64,000 nucleotides of DNA from Bacillota bacterium (GCA_023393115.1 JAEWMS010000085.1:1-64000); one strand, 5' to 3'. Positions 43,857 through 53,635 are shown, counted from the stretch's first letter. Notes: generated by a model not told the origin, from the letters alone. Numbers and translations are program-made.

Positions 43857-45143
43857 TCAGAATCTGATTTTCAAGAACTTCAGCTTTCCAACCTGAATTA
43901 TGTCACTGTTTTCAAGAGGCACGATATACTCTAGTGTTCCAGTATTTTTTAGTTGTTCATTGAGTTTTGTACTGTTAACCTTAACTCCGCCTTGAGAAAT
44001 CAGCCTTCTGGCTTCGCTGTTACTGGAGGCCAGACCTGCCGCAACCAAAAGCTTTATCATATCAACACCGACTTTTCCTTCCATTAGGTCTGATATATTG
44101 TATTCGGGTATGTTTTCCGGAATTTCACGTTTTTGAAATACCCGGTTGAAGTTTTCCAAAGCTTTATTTGCAGCTTCTTCTCCATGGTAAAGTCCGGTTA
44201 ACTCAACGGCAAGATGTATTTTTATATCTCTTGGATTTACTTTTTCAAGCTTTAACTCCTCAGCAATGGCTCTGATTTTATCCGGATGAATATCAGTTGT
44301 AAGTTCAAAGTATCTGATAATAAGAGAATCCGGAATTGACATAACTTTTCCAAATATTTGTTCTGGCATTTCATTTATCCCAATGTAGTTTCCAAGGCTC
44401 TTACTCATTTTTTCTATTCCGTCCAGACCTTCAAGTATAGGCATAAATATAGCAGTCTGGGTTTCCTGTCCATAGTCCTTTTGAAGAGTTCTTCCCATAA
44501 GGATGTTAAATCTCTGCTCGGTACCTCCTATTTCAACATCGGCATGCACTTCCACAGAATCATAGCCTTGCATTAATGGATAGAAAAATTCGTGAATTCC
44601 GATACTTTCATGGTCTTTGAACCTATTTTTAAAGTCCTCTCTCTCCAACATCCTTGCCACCGTGTATTTTGAAGCAAGCTGCATAACAGCAGCAAAATCA
44701 AGTCTGGACAGCCATTCACTGTTAAACCTGAGCTCTGTTTTGCTGCTGTCCAGAATCTTGTAAATTTGCTTCTGGTAGGTCAGAGCATTGTTCATGACTT
44801 CTTCTTTGCTTAACTGCCTGCGAGTTTTGGACTTTCCGGTCGGATCACCAATCATTCCTGTAAAATCCCCGATGATTATTACCGCTTTGTGTCCGAGATC
44901 CTGAAATTGTTTTATCTTGCGAAGCACAACAGTGTGTCCCAAGTGGATGTCAGGTGCGGTAGGGTCAAGTCCAAGCTTTATGGTAAGCGGCTTACCGGTT
45001 TTTACAGACCTCTCAAGCTTAGTTTTCAAATCCTCAAGCCCGATAATCTCATCCACTCCTTTCAGAATGATTTTCAGCTGCTCTTCTAGTACGTTACTCC
45101 CGGACCAGGATTCAGCAGTTTGTTCTTTAATTTCTTGCGCCAT
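43857..45143 (-). CDS. tyrS: Tyrosyl-tRNA synthetase
   Basis: A 428-residue class I synthetase. HLGHT is the HIGH motif, KMSKSLGN the KMSKS loop, and a C-terminal S4 RNA-binding domain runs about 360-428 (SNSEARRLISQGGVKVN). LGLDPTAPDIHLGH is typical of the TyrZ-like bacterial subgroup. GGAGG precedes the ATG. Expression is set by the tyrosine T-box in its leader. Confidence 0.96.
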   Translation of the reverse strand: MAQEIKEQTAESWSGSNVLEEQLKIILKGVDEIIGLEDLKTKLERSVKTGKPLTIKLGLDPTAPDIHLGHTVVLRKIKQFQDLGHKAVIIIGDFTGMIGDPTGKSKTRRQLSKEEVMNNALTYQKQIYKILDSSKTELRFNSEWLSRLDFAAVMQLASKYTVARMLEREDFKNRFKDHESIGIHEFFYPLMQGYDSVEVHADVEIGGTEQRFNILMGRTLQKDYGQETQTAIFMPILEGLDGIEKMSKSLGNYIGINEMPEQIFGKVMSIPDSLIIRYFELTTDIHPDKIRAIAEELKLEKVNPRDIKIHLAVELTGLYHGEEAANKALENFNRVFQKREIPENIPEYNISDLMEGKVGVDMIKLLVAAGLASSNSEARRLISQGGVKVNSTKLNEQLKNTGTLEYIVPLENSDIIQVGKLKFLKIRF

Positions 45144-45232
45144 TTGTTATTACCTCCTAAAGTTATTGTAATGTATTAAATCAGTGGCGAAGCACTGTCT
45201 AACCCGTGAGAATGTACCCATGCCGGGAAATC

Positions 45233-45560
45233 AAAAAAACTCCCGTCCTCTGAATTTCTCAGAGGACGAGAGCTAAGCTTTCGTGATACCACCTCAATTT
45301 ATTAGTGCTTCGCAGCACAAACCTTATCAAGTACCATGTAATACTACATATAATTATTCAAATAATTATACAAGTAATAATACATATACTCTAGCACTAT
45401 AACGGGTGCAAGCATCCGGCAGCAGCCTACTCGGGTAAACCCTTTTGGTGTGCAGTTCATAAGATGTATTCAAAATATGTTTCCTTGCCCCTCTCACCAA
45501 CCGGGAACTCTCTGTCAGGTCACAATATTTCTACTCTTTCTCAGTCATTACCATTAAAAT
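45233..45560 (-). ncRNA. T-box riboswitch, tyrosine-specific
   Basis: On the minus strand the leader has a stem I with AGTTCCCGGTTGGTGAGAGG-type sequence, a GAATACATC specifier region whose TAC (45468-45466) is a tyrosine codon, the T-box AGGTGGTATCACG, and a terminator CTCTCGTCCTCTGAG/CTCAGAGGACGGGAG plus seven Ts (45271-45233). Uncharged tRNA-Tyr should favour the antiterminator and raise tyrS expression. Confidence 0.95.
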
Positions 45561-45611
45561 ATTATTAAATTCAATTTTATTTATTATCAATAATTAACTA
45601 ATATTTTCTAT

Positions 45612-45641
45612 ATTATATTCTTTCTGTACGAAATATGTCAA
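45612..45641 (-). promoter_or_regulatory. Promoter of the T-box/tyrS transcript
   Basis: Minus-strand TTGACA (45641-45636) and TATAAT (45617-45612), both perfect, 18-bp spacing. The start would fall near 45605, giving a leader of about 460 bases that includes the T-box. Confidence 0.75.
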
Positions 45642-45691
45642 TACCACCCATTATTTAGTCGATCATAATGAAATCATAATGCAATCATAAT

Positions 45692-46747
45692 TCAGTCACG
45701 AATGTCAATCTCAACATCCCTTACTACATGTCCTTCGGCAGTATAGGCCTTTTTCAATGTTATTTTTATGGGATTATTAATTCCATCTGGAAAGCTGCAT
45801 ATAACCTTCTTATTATCTTCTGAATAGCTGATTTCAGATCTGTCAAAGCCTGAAGTATAAATACTATTAAATTCAGTTATGGGATAGTCAAAGCTTATTT
45901 CCACTAAATCATTATTGGCCTTTACAGCACTAACAGTATGATAATCTGTTATGTGAGAGGGTCCAATAAACAGATCATCTAAATTATGTGTAAAATAGAG
46001 AACAATTATAATACTAACGAAAACCGGCAAAATTACTACAGAGTACAGCCACTTTTCTTTAATAGGTTTTGAGGGATTACTATCAACACTAGAATTAACA
46101 TCATTACGAGGAATTATTCCAAGAATATTCTCTAATTCACAATGAATTGTATTCTTATATATAAATACAAATACAATCCCTATAATAGTTGCCACCACAT
46201 GATAGATGTTAGTTTCGCTCCAAGAGGACATAACTGTTATAAATAGCCAGCAAAACAAAAATTCAATTAATATGGCCCAAAAAAGCTTATACTTTTTTAA
46301 GTCAACACAATATTTTCTATAAAGGATTAGCAAAATATAGAATGCAATTGGAGCATAAGCATATACAATCCCTGACGTTCCTGAGCCTGATGATAACTGT
46401 CCTCTAAACCTTAACTGAAAGAATCCGACATGTACTACTGCTGCAGTTAATGATATAATAAGCATCCTTTTAGATCCAAGATGCCGTTCAATCAGTATTC
46501 CGAATACTAATAGCATCGACATGTTTCCCAAAAAATGGGCCCACAAAAACCAAGACGGGAATACAGAATGTTCAAAAACACCTGAAAACACTTGCCAGAA
46601 ATAAAAAGGCTTACTCCTTATTGAAAATATGTACCACAATTCGTTTTGCCAATAGGTCGGTATTGTAACAATCGAACATGTGATAAAAAGAATAAATGTT
46701 ATTAAAGGGAAACCATATTTCTTGTTGTTGTAAATCTTATGTAACAC
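45692..46747 (-). CDS. Rhomboid-family intramembrane protease
   Basis: A 351-residue membrane protein with six or seven helices in residues 15-260. The catalytic Ser is in GSGTSGIVYAY (GxSG) and the His in IYHVVATIIGIVF. A C-terminal extracellular beta-rich domain (about 262-351) is unusual for the family. It begins at GTG, whose first base is the last base of the stop codon of the original upstream GNAT frame (TAGTG), so the two were translationally coupled before the GNAT gene was frameshifted. Confidence 0.82.
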   Translation of the reverse strand: MLHKIYNNKKYGFPLITFILFITCSIVTIPTYWQNELWYIFSIRSKPFYFWQVFSGVFEHSVFPSWFLWAHFLGNMSMLLVFGILIERHLGSKRMLIISLTAAVVHVGFFQLRFRGQLSSGSGTSGIVYAYAPIAFYILLILYRKYCVDLKKYKLFWAILIEFLFCWLFITVMSSWSETNIYHVVATIIGIVFVFIYKNTIHCELENILGIIPRNDVNSSVDSNPSKPIKEKWLYSVVILPVFVSIIIVLYFTHNLDDLFIGPSHITDYHTVSAVKANNDLVEISFDYPITEFNSIYTSGFDRSEISYSEDNKKVICSFPDGINNPIKITLKKAYTAEGHVVRDVEIDIRD

Positions 46748-47188
46748 TATTTATCCCCACTTACTCCTTTATACAGCAAAATCATTTCATTTAGTTCTTT
46801 AAAACCATTGTTTTCATAAAGCAGGTGTATTTCTGTTAGTTAACAGAATAAAGCCTGACAGCCCTCTTTCTTTTATATACTGTTCAATGTGCTGTAAAAG
46901 TGCCTTTCCATAGCCCTTACGCTGAACATCATGCGAAATATAAAACTCGTCGACGTATAGTTCATCTTTTGTCCACCAGGTTTTTTCATGGCAGAAGGCC
47001 GCTCCGACAACCTTACCGTCTTCAACTATCATAAAACCTACAAACCTTTGAAAAGAAAAGAATTCCTTTAAATATCTCTGAGCTGTTTCCGAGGTCCATT
47101 GGTCATTCCACGGCTCTCGGTTAAAAGTCTTTATCATTAACTCAGCACACTCAGTTATGTTGTTTTCATTAATAAATTCAATTTGCAT
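46747..47188 (-). pseudogene. GNAT acetyltransferase, frameshifted near the C-terminus
   Basis: The first 124 residues from the ATG at 47188 match an aminoglycoside 6'-type GNAT enzyme (VQRKGYGKALLQHIEQYI acetyl-CoA loop). The frame then stops at 46814 after RNTPAL. In another frame the family C-terminus continues at once as YENNGFKELNEM and ILLYKGVSGDK, ending at TAG 46749-46747. A small indel at about 46815-46820 therefore removes the last strand. GGGAG with 7-base spacing supports the 47188 start over 47215. Sequencing error is an alternative cause. Confidence 0.85.
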
Positions 47189-47228
47189 AATGATACTCCC
47201 TTTGTATTCCAACATTTTATGAATTTGA

Positions 47229-47612
47229 TTATCTTTCCGTCTGTTCGGTCATAAGTACCCAACGAAAGCCAAACCTGTCGATTAATGATACAAAACAGGA
47301 GCTGTAAGTTGTACTTTTCATGGGGTAAACAATTGTGCTGCCCTCTTTAAGTACTTCATAGGCTTTTTTAACTTCATCTGCAAAGTCAAATACAACATTA
47401 AGAAATAGAGAAGTACTCTTTACCAGATCAAATTCAATTATATCGGAAAACATTATTCGCTGCTCACCAATAAGAAGTTCTGAATGATACACATAATTGG
47501 CCTGCTCGGCTGTTAGCGGAGTATCCCAATCTCTCATATCGGCTTCCGAATAATGTAACAGACTGAGAACTTTAGCATTGAAAGCCTCTTTGTTAAGATT
47601 TATAACTTCATT
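47229..47612 (-). pseudogene. VOC/PhnB-like protein lacking its 5' end
   Basis: An ATG-initiated frame gives 102 residues (47229-47537), but the same frame stays similar to PhnB-like vicinal-oxygen-chelate proteins upstream of that ATG (INLNKEAFNAKVL and LLHYSEADM), back to about 47612. There it meets the 3' end of a histidinol-phosphatase fragment. So the ATG at 47537 is internal and the true start plus roughly 10-15 residues are missing. Known parts include YVYHSELLIGEQRIMFSD. Confidence 0.75.
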
Positions 47613-47884
47613 TTTATCGGAAAAGAGATTTGCTTTGCTGTTTGTATAAACCGAAAATATTCTTTAATTGATAATTTACCTGTATTCCTGCTCAAAAACC
47701 ATTGTTTTTGATAGTTGCTGTATTCACAAACGTGTTTATACATGGGTATAAACTCATTAAAACGGTGACTGTGTTCCAACAGATATATTTCATCAAGCCC
47801 GCGCTCGACAGCAGTCTTGACGAATTCTCTCAGCCAATCAATTGTATAAGGGCCTCTTTCAAGATGAATGTGGCAATCAAGCAT
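47600..47884 (-). pseudogene. PHP-type histidinol-phosphatase, 5' fragment
   Basis: The 94 residues match the start of PHP-family histidinol phosphatases: DCHIHLERGPYT (first metal motif HxH), EIYLLEHSHRFNEF, then YFRFIQTAKQISFPIKMKL. A normal enzyme continues with GLEVxY and about 170 more residues. Instead the frame ends and a VOC-family remnant begins in another frame, so a deletion has fused two genes. AAGGAG lies 11-12 bases before the ATG. Confidence 0.8.
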
Positions 47885-47914
47885 GTGAGTTTAAGTCTCC
47901 TTTATATAAACGGG

Positions 47915-48379
47915 TTAGAGAAGCTCCAGTATTTCTACAGAATACTTTCCGCTTGGAGCATTTACTTCCACAATATCTCCGACTCTTTTACCGGCTAAAG
48001 CCTTTCCAAGATCAGATTCAATACTAATACGCATTTTTGCTGTATCTATATCCATAGTTGTAACTAAGGTTATAATATCCTCATCTCCATCGTCGATAAA
48101 TTTAATTCTGGCTTTACTGTTAATGCCCAATACCGATCTGTCCTGAACGTTAGGATCAATTATTACCGCTGTTGATATAATTGTAAGTAATTCCTGAATT
48201 CTATTATCGTTTGCATGATATCTCTCGCAGGCTTCCTTATATTCTGCATTTTCCGACCTGTCGCCATGCTCGGCAGCAATTAATTTATCTCTGGCAATTT
48301 CTGCTCTCTTTACAGTCATTCTATAATCTAATTCTTCCTGTAATTTTTTTAAGTTTTCTTCTGTTAATGTATAACTCAT
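47915..48379 (-). CDS. greA: GreA-family transcription elongation factor
   Basis: An N-terminal coiled coil (1-70) with the acidic tip GDRSENAEYKEA that reaches into the RNA polymerase secondary channel and stimulates transcript cleavage, then an FKBP-like C-terminal domain (75-154). About 154 residues from the ATG at 48379, favoured by AAGGAG; the frame opens at 48409. No operon partner other than the broken PHP gene downstream. Confidence 0.93.
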   Translation of the reverse strand: MSYTLTEENLKKLQEELDYRMTVKRAEIARDKLIAAEHGDRSENAEYKEACERYHANDNRIQELLTIISTAVIIDPNVQDRSVLGINSKARIKFIDDGDEDIITLVTTMDIDTAKMRISIESDLGKALAGKRVGDIVEVNAPSGKYSVEILELL

Positions 48380-48470
48380 AACAAATCTCCTTTTAAAAAT
48401 GAATTTCATATGAAATAATAACCATTTGAAATATTAGCGGTTTAACTTATATAGTATCATAATGTATCAT

Positions 48471-49619
48471 TCAGACTATCCTTCGTGCAGTCATATATGT
48501 TGATTTCCAATAGCTGCTTTCTAAGCTTGTTACAGATACTTTTGCCGAATTGGAACCTGAGGTGGCACTGATGAATTTCCCGTCACCAATGTAAATACCC
48601 ACATGGTTAATATTATTGTTGCCCCCATCGGTATCTGAAAATACAAGATCTCCAGGCAGCAATTCCTCCTGCTTAACCTCAACACCCTGTTTTGCCTGAT
48701 CAGCAGCAACACGCTCAAGCTTTATTCCGAAGCTACCAAATACATATTGCGTAAACCCGGAACAATCAAAGCCGGTTTCAGGTGATGTACCTCCATAGGT
48801 ATATTTTACTCCAACAAGACTTTGGGCTAAATCAATTAAATCTGATATAACCACTGTACTTTCATCAGTACTTTCCATTGTACTATCCGCTGTACCTTCC
48901 TCTGATGTCTGAGAGGCTGAAGTCTCAGAAGCAGTAAATTTTGAGTTATTTGTACTTTCTGAAGTTTCTGATTGACTTCCCTGTTCACCGGAGGAACTAC
49001 TTTGAGAAATATCGGACTCTTTTTCTGATACTTTGTCAGAAGCTTTCTCCGAATCATTTTCTTTTATCTGTTCAGTTGTTTCCTTACACTCCAATATGTA
49101 CGAACTGCTTACCCAAGCAACCACATTATCCGATAATCTTACCTTATACCATTTATCTTTCTTCTCTAAAATTTCAATCAATTCACCCTTATTCAGCTGT
49201 TTTATTACGCTATAGGTTAATCCCGGGCCTTTCCTGACATTTACGTTGTTGCCAGTAATTTTTCCGTATAAGACAGTGGTAGCTTCAGGTGTTGTATTGG
49301 TTGTACTATTATTTTCAGATGTATATGTATTACTTGTATTTGCTTCTGTAACGTATTTAACAGAGACCCACCCGTTCAATTTGTCTGTTGATACTTTATA
49401 CCATTCACCAGAACTTTGCTGTACCCTCAGCCGACTTCCCTTTTTTAGCGTACCTATTATTTTTGAAGATGTACTTGGTGATTCCCGAAGATTTAATATA
49501 CTGGCAGTAACAGTTACCTGACCGTATGTTTCAGCATAGGCTAACCCCGTCGACAGAACTATTAATGATGTCGAAAGCAAAGTTATAACTACTAATTTTT
49601 TTATGTATTTTTGCAGCAT
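48471..49619 (-). CDS. Secreted NlpC/P60 endopeptidase with SH3b domains
   Basis: A 382-residue wall hydrolase: signal peptide (1-29), two SH3b domains (about 34-92 and 117-176; LNLRESPSTSS and VNVRKGPGLTY), a long Ser/Glu/Thr-rich linker (180-262), and an NlpC/P60 domain with FDCSGF and NHVGIY. At the third catalytic position, where the paralogue at 23015-23950 has IHASS, this one reads FISATS, with Ser for His. That position varies in the family. No c-di-AMP riboswitch was recognised upstream, unlike its paralogue. Confidence 0.92.
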   Translation of the reverse strand: MLQKYIKKLVVITLLSTSLIVLSTGLAYAETYGQVTVTASILNLRESPSTSSKIIGTLKKGSRLRVQQSSGEWYKVSTDKLNGWVSVKYVTEANTSNTYTSENNSTTNTTPEATTVLYGKITGNNVNVRKGPGLTYSVIKQLNKGELIEILEKKDKWYKVRLSDNVVAWVSSSYILECKETTEQIKENDSEKASDKVSEKESDISQSSSSGEQGSQSETSESTNNSKFTASETSASQTSEEGTADSTMESTDESTVVISDLIDLAQSLVGVKYTYGGTSPETGFDCSGFTQYVFGSFGIKLERVAADQAKQGVEVKQEELLPGDLVFSDTDGGNNNINHVGIYIGDGKFISATSGSNSAKVSVTSLESSYWKSTYMTARRIV

Positions 49620-49740
49620 TGAATATCCCCTATTTTGTCTTTTGATTAGTAAACACTTTTGAAACTATTCGACAGTTTATCAATTAATCCTTCAATAAAT
49701 AAACTTTATTTTATTAAGTTTTGGTTAAAATTCTATGTTC

Positions 49741-49794
49741 TTATATGTTTTATATGCTTTATATGCTTTATATGCTTTATATGATTTAATATGT
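49741..49794. repeat. 9-bp tandem repeat array (TTATATGCT)
   Basis: Units at 49741, 49750, 49759, 49768 and 49777 read TTATATG followed by TT, CT, CT, CT, AT, then two diverged copies lead into the stop region of the next minus-strand gene. The core matches repeats at 9769-9845. Confidence 0.85.
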
Positions 49795-49796
49795 TT

Positions 49797-50636
49797 TTAA
49801 TGCTTTTTGCCAAGATTCTGTAGCAATTCATGGTAGCGCTCAGTGGCTAAATGACTTACCTCCCCTTTTTTGCAAAAGGTAAACTTCGCCAATTTCTGAT
49901 TGGGACGTTCTACTACTACCTTTCGGTCTACTAACTTTGATTCAAATGTATCCAGTGCTTCCAGAAACCTTCTGTCGTTTTTCGCTATGTCGAAGAAGGA
50001 CAGAACATACACATAGAATAAAAGGTTGTACGCAGCAAGAGGATATGCAACCTGCATGAAAAGCGAGCCCATTCCATAGTGACAAGGTCCAAGAGGTTTA
50101 CGGATTTCCCAGTGCATAAGCAAAAACTCTACCGCTTTATCAAGATTTTTATCTTTATTTAGACTATCTGTAAACCTGAAAGCATCTAAAGCTAACAACG
50201 TGGGACCCGGATTTGAGTATTCTGTTTCAGGCCCTCGCCCAAAGCTGAATTTATTGCAACGCCAACCCCCGTCACTGTGTTGAATTTCCATGAGATGCTC
50301 GAAGGATTTCGTAATCCTACTGTCAGAAGCATACCCCAAATGGCAAAGAGTCCTGACAGCATGAATTGTATGACAGGGATAAATACCACCTTGCGGAGCT
50401 AATTTAAATCGTCCGTCCTGACGCCAGGAATCCAGAATCAGCTCAGCAGTCTCCTTCAAAACAGGCTCATTCTTATCCATACCTAATTCTTTTAACATAT
50501 AAGCGCAATCAAGAGTAGTAAATGGGCTACCTTTAATTAAACGCTTATCAGAAGTTGTCCAATAATCCCACCCATTGTCATGACGTTTTGACAGGATTAA
50601 CTCAATATCAGATTGATATTGTTTTAGTATAGCCAT
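49797..50636 (-). CDS. Squalene-cyclase/prenyltransferase-like alpha-toroid protein
   Basis: A 279-residue alpha/alpha-toroid protein. Repeats such as QHSDGGWRCNKF, DGRFKLAPQGGIYPCHTIHAVRTLC and GPTLLALDAFRF recall the QW motifs of terpene cyclases and prenyltransferases. The DxDD and DxDDTA catalytic motifs are not seen, so it is probably not a hopene cyclase. Proteins of this length are common in Clostridia without a proven role. AAAGGAG precedes the ATG. Confidence 0.75.
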   Translation of the reverse strand: MAILKQYQSDIELILSKRHDNGWDYWTTSDKRLIKGSPFTTLDCAYMLKELGMDKNEPVLKETAELILDSWRQDGRFKLAPQGGIYPCHTIHAVRTLCHLGYASDSRITKSFEHLMEIQHSDGGWRCNKFSFGRGPETEYSNPGPTLLALDAFRFTDSLNKDKNLDKAVEFLLMHWEIRKPLGPCHYGMGSLFMQVAYPLAAYNLLFYVYVLSFFDIAKNDRRFLEALDTFESKLVDRKVVVERPNQKLAKFTFCKKGEVSHLATERYHELLQNLGKKH

Positions 50637-50702
50637 TTTTATTTATCTCCTTTCAATACTTTTTAAGCTTTTTTAATTAAATTATTGTCAAAACATATAG
50701 AA

Positions 50703-52232
50703 TCAAAATCCTAATGGAATGGATCTAAATCTCTTTGAAATATTGTCATACTCATCCACAGTCACTCGTTTGCCATTAACTAAATATTCTGTTATATAAT
50801 CTTCAGGTTTGATTTCACCTTCTGCGATCGGAATCCCCTGATCATCATAAAGTAAATTCGCATATTTAGCAAATCGTTTTCTTTAAAATTTACAACTGTT
50901 TGGCTTATCCGCATAATATTAGCAATATTATATGCCTTGCCTCTTTTGAAGTCATAAAAAGTTCCTTCAGTAGCATGCCCTCCAAAACCTCCTGCATGCC
51001 TGAAAGTCCCTATTACAACTTTAGAAGTCTTGTTATCCTTATAGAGACAAACGTAGTCACCACCCAAAGATCCACCGCATTCATACCCTGTTAACAGTTC
51101 AGTTACTTTATTTTTATTTATAGAAAAAAATCCGCTGTAAGATTGCTGAAAATTAGCTCTGATAAACGGTTCAGCATAAAAATATAGAATTGGTTCACCA
51201 CTATCATCTACATCAAACAATTTGAAAGTTTTTATGTAATTATTCGCTGGATCATCGATTTCTGAAAGATATATATTTATATGACCGGTTTTAGTATAAT
51301 CGCTAAACGACTTTATTTTAGGTGTAATTTGGTTCTTTAATATCAAACTTGATATTACAATATCCTGATCATCATCCGTGATTAAAATTCTGTTATTAAC
51401 ACTGCTATTACCGTATTTTGTCGTAATATAGCTATATTTCGGTGGTAAAATAACCATCCCTTTGCTGTTAATACAACCATATTTATTATTTAACTCAATA
51501 ATTATTATAATTATCAGTAATGCTTACGTCATCATAAATAGGTTGAATAATTTCGTTGCCGCTTTTGTCTATTACACCGATTCCACTACCTATCCTAACC
51601 GTTGCAAGTCCATTGTTAAAATATCCCACATCATCATATAAAGGCTTAATTACTACCTTCCCCGATTTATCTATATATCCGTATTTTCCGTCAGAGGAAA
51701 TATACGCAAGCCCCTCTTTAGATGAGCTTACACTGTCACAATTCAATAAAAAATCCTTATCTCCGCTTTTGTTTATAAATCCATATTCATCGCCAATTTC
51801 ATAATAAGCCAAACCTTCACTAAAGGAACTCGCTTTATCATAAATAAGTGGAAGCACCCGCTCACCTTTGGTGTTTATGAATCCATACTTACCATTACGA
51901 CAAACACATGCCAATCCTTCGCTGAAAGGATAAGCGAAATCATAATCGAAAGACGTTATCTCTTTTCCTGTTTCAGTCATAAATCCATATTTTTGATTAG
52001 CATAGATACAAAATATTCCTTCAGATTGCAGTACAAAGTCTATTGTATTCGCTGAAGCTGATGTTAATAGTATTGGATATCTTGCCTGAGTCTTTTCTTT
52101 TGAAAGTTGGGGCTTATCCACAGGAGTTAATATTCCATTTTCAGGTGTAATTTTAGAAATATTGCTTTTTGGTGAACTATAACCTGTTAATAATAAAATA
52201 ATCAACATAATTGAAAATATCCATTTATACAT
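50703..52232 (-). pseudogene. WG-repeat surface protein broken by two frameshifts
   Basis: The 5' frame (52232-51495) encodes a signal and six or seven WG (KWG) beta-repeats (KYGFINTKGERVLPLIYD, KYGYIDKSGKVVIKPLYD). It stops in an AATTATAATAATTATT stretch. The next repeat continues in another frame (NNKYGCINSKGMVILPPKY), open to 50792. Near 50880 coding sense shifts again (KYANLLYDDQGIP, EDYITEYLVNGKRVTVDEY), ending at TGA 50705-50703. The signal reads LLLTGYSS where a lipobox would have Cys, one base change away. Originally a lipoprotein of about 500 residues. Confidence 0.85.
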
Positions 52233-52718
52233 CTAATTCAACCTCATTTCCGAAGTGTTATTTCCATTGATTAACCTTATTTAAGTATGTTATCAAGAAT
52301 TATTTTAAGTCATTAACCTATTATATAATTTAATTTTGGAAATAAGGTTACAATTTGGTTAATATTGTTATAGATAAATACTACAGACAACAGTATATCA
52401 TAGCCATGGATTTTACTTTAGTAAAATGACTTGACATATTATACCATTAAAGTATTTTTACTGAAGCATTCCATTACAATTATATTGTTAATTATTTCTT
52501 CATTCTCACGAGTCTTGATGTTACAAAAATGATGCCTCTTGAAGCTGGTGGGGCCTTGGCGTGAGGGTATTCGAATCACCTAAGTAGCTCTAATAATTGA
52601 CCCTATGCTTATCACGATTTAATAATTGTTAAGCAAAATGTAAGAAAAAAGTTAAAAATGAAAAACTCCGTCTGCTTATAATTTATATTAAGGATATCCT
52701 GAATCAAAATAAAGGAAG
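52233..52718. other. Intergenic region, no gene recognised
   Basis: Mostly AT-rich. TTTTAC-TTTA-GTAAAA (52411-52426) is followed by TTGACA (52431-52436) and a loose -10 16 bp on. A more G+C-rich patch at 52540-52590 includes TTCGAATC but does not fold as a tRNA. TATAAT at 52677-52682 lacks a matching -35 and could belong to an activator-dependent promoter of the CPBP gene. Confidence 0.4.
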
Positions 52719-52724
52719 ATGATT

Positions 52725-53567
52725 ATGAACAGACTCAAAACATTTGCAGTCCATCACCCAGTTGTACTATCCATTATTGTAACTACAATAGCAATTCTAA
52801 TTAGCAATATTGATGTCCCATTCGGCGGATTATATGGGGCTTATCTGTGCGGTACTCTCGTTCAAGGAAGCATCTGTCTGCTTCTCCTGCCACTGATCAG
52901 ACTAACCGGAATAAACAGCAGAACTATTTTCAGTAGACCGGTCAACCGGAAAAGTATTTTGCTTGTCTGGCCGCTTGTACTGTTTATTTTGCTGAATGCT
53001 TTCGATTTGTTTAGCGGCAGCCTGAAGATAGATGTTTCAAAACCTGCCCTGATTGTTTTATACATACTGGTATATACTTCAACCGGCTTGTTTGAAGAAA
53101 TATTATGCCGGGGATTTATTCTCAACCTGCTACTGCGTAAATGGGGACAAAATAAGAAAGGGGTTTACTTTTCGGTTATCATTTCCAGTGTTATTTTCGC
53201 CCTCGGGCATTTCAATGGCTTATTGACCGGAAAAATGGATTTATGGTCCACAATTGCCCAGATTTTCTATGCATTCTTTATCGGAGTCTGTTTCGCTGCG
53301 TGCTATTTGCGGATTCAGTCCCTTTGGCCTGTGATTATTCTGCACGCGTTGTTTGACATGTCAGGTGAACTGCGTGATCTTACAACCGGTGGAGCAACCC
53401 ATCCATACATTACGTCGACCCCTATCAGTGCTCTGGTCGGTATTGCTCTTCTATCCGTAGTGTTCTTCTACGGGCTTTTCATACTTCGAAAAATCGATAG
53501 AGCAGGTACTGCAGATATTCAGGTGACGGAAGCAAAATCGACAAAAGAATCCCTGTGCAGACCATAG
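52725..53567 (+). CDS. CPBP-family intramembrane metalloprotease
   Basis: About 280 residues with eight or so helices and all three CPBP/CAAX-protease motifs: FEEILCRGF (EExxxR), FALGHF (FxxxH) and HALFD (HxxxD). Family members include eukaryotic Rce1 and bacterial proteins for bacteriocin self-immunity or peptide processing. AAAGGA spacing favours the ATG at 52725. It lies 68 bp upstream of a VanRS-like two-component system in the same direction. Confidence 0.9.
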   Translation: MNRLKTFAVHHPVVLSIIVTTIAILISNIDVPFGGLYGAYLCGTLVQGSICLLLLPLIRLTGINSRTIFSRPVNRKSILLVWPLVLFILLNAFDLFSGSLKIDVSKPALIVLYILVYTSTGLFEEILCRGFILNLLLRKWGQNKKGVYFSVIISSVIFALGHFNGLLTGKMDLWSTIAQIFYAFFIGVCFAACYLRIQSLWPVIILHALFDMSGELRDLTTGGATHPYITSTPISALVGIALLSVVFFYGLFILRKIDRAGTADIQVTEAKSTKESLCRP

Positions 53568-53635
53568 CATGTTGTTCCCACAGTATGCTATAATTTTGTT
53601 TAGTGACAATAGTTTATTTTAATGGAGTGCTTGCA

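Noticed and set aside
45692..49619. Genomic island because of several broken genes
   Set aside because: greA, NlpC/P60 and neighbours look native in composition, and no integrase, tRNA or direct repeats bound the region.
49741..49794. Regular repeats as a possible CRISPR array
   Set aside because: The 9-bp units are contiguous without spacers and no cas genes are present.
52540..52590. TTCGAATC-containing patch resembling a tRNA T-arm
   Set aside because: No acceptor, D- or anticodon stems can be drawn around it, and no CCA-side pairing partner was found.
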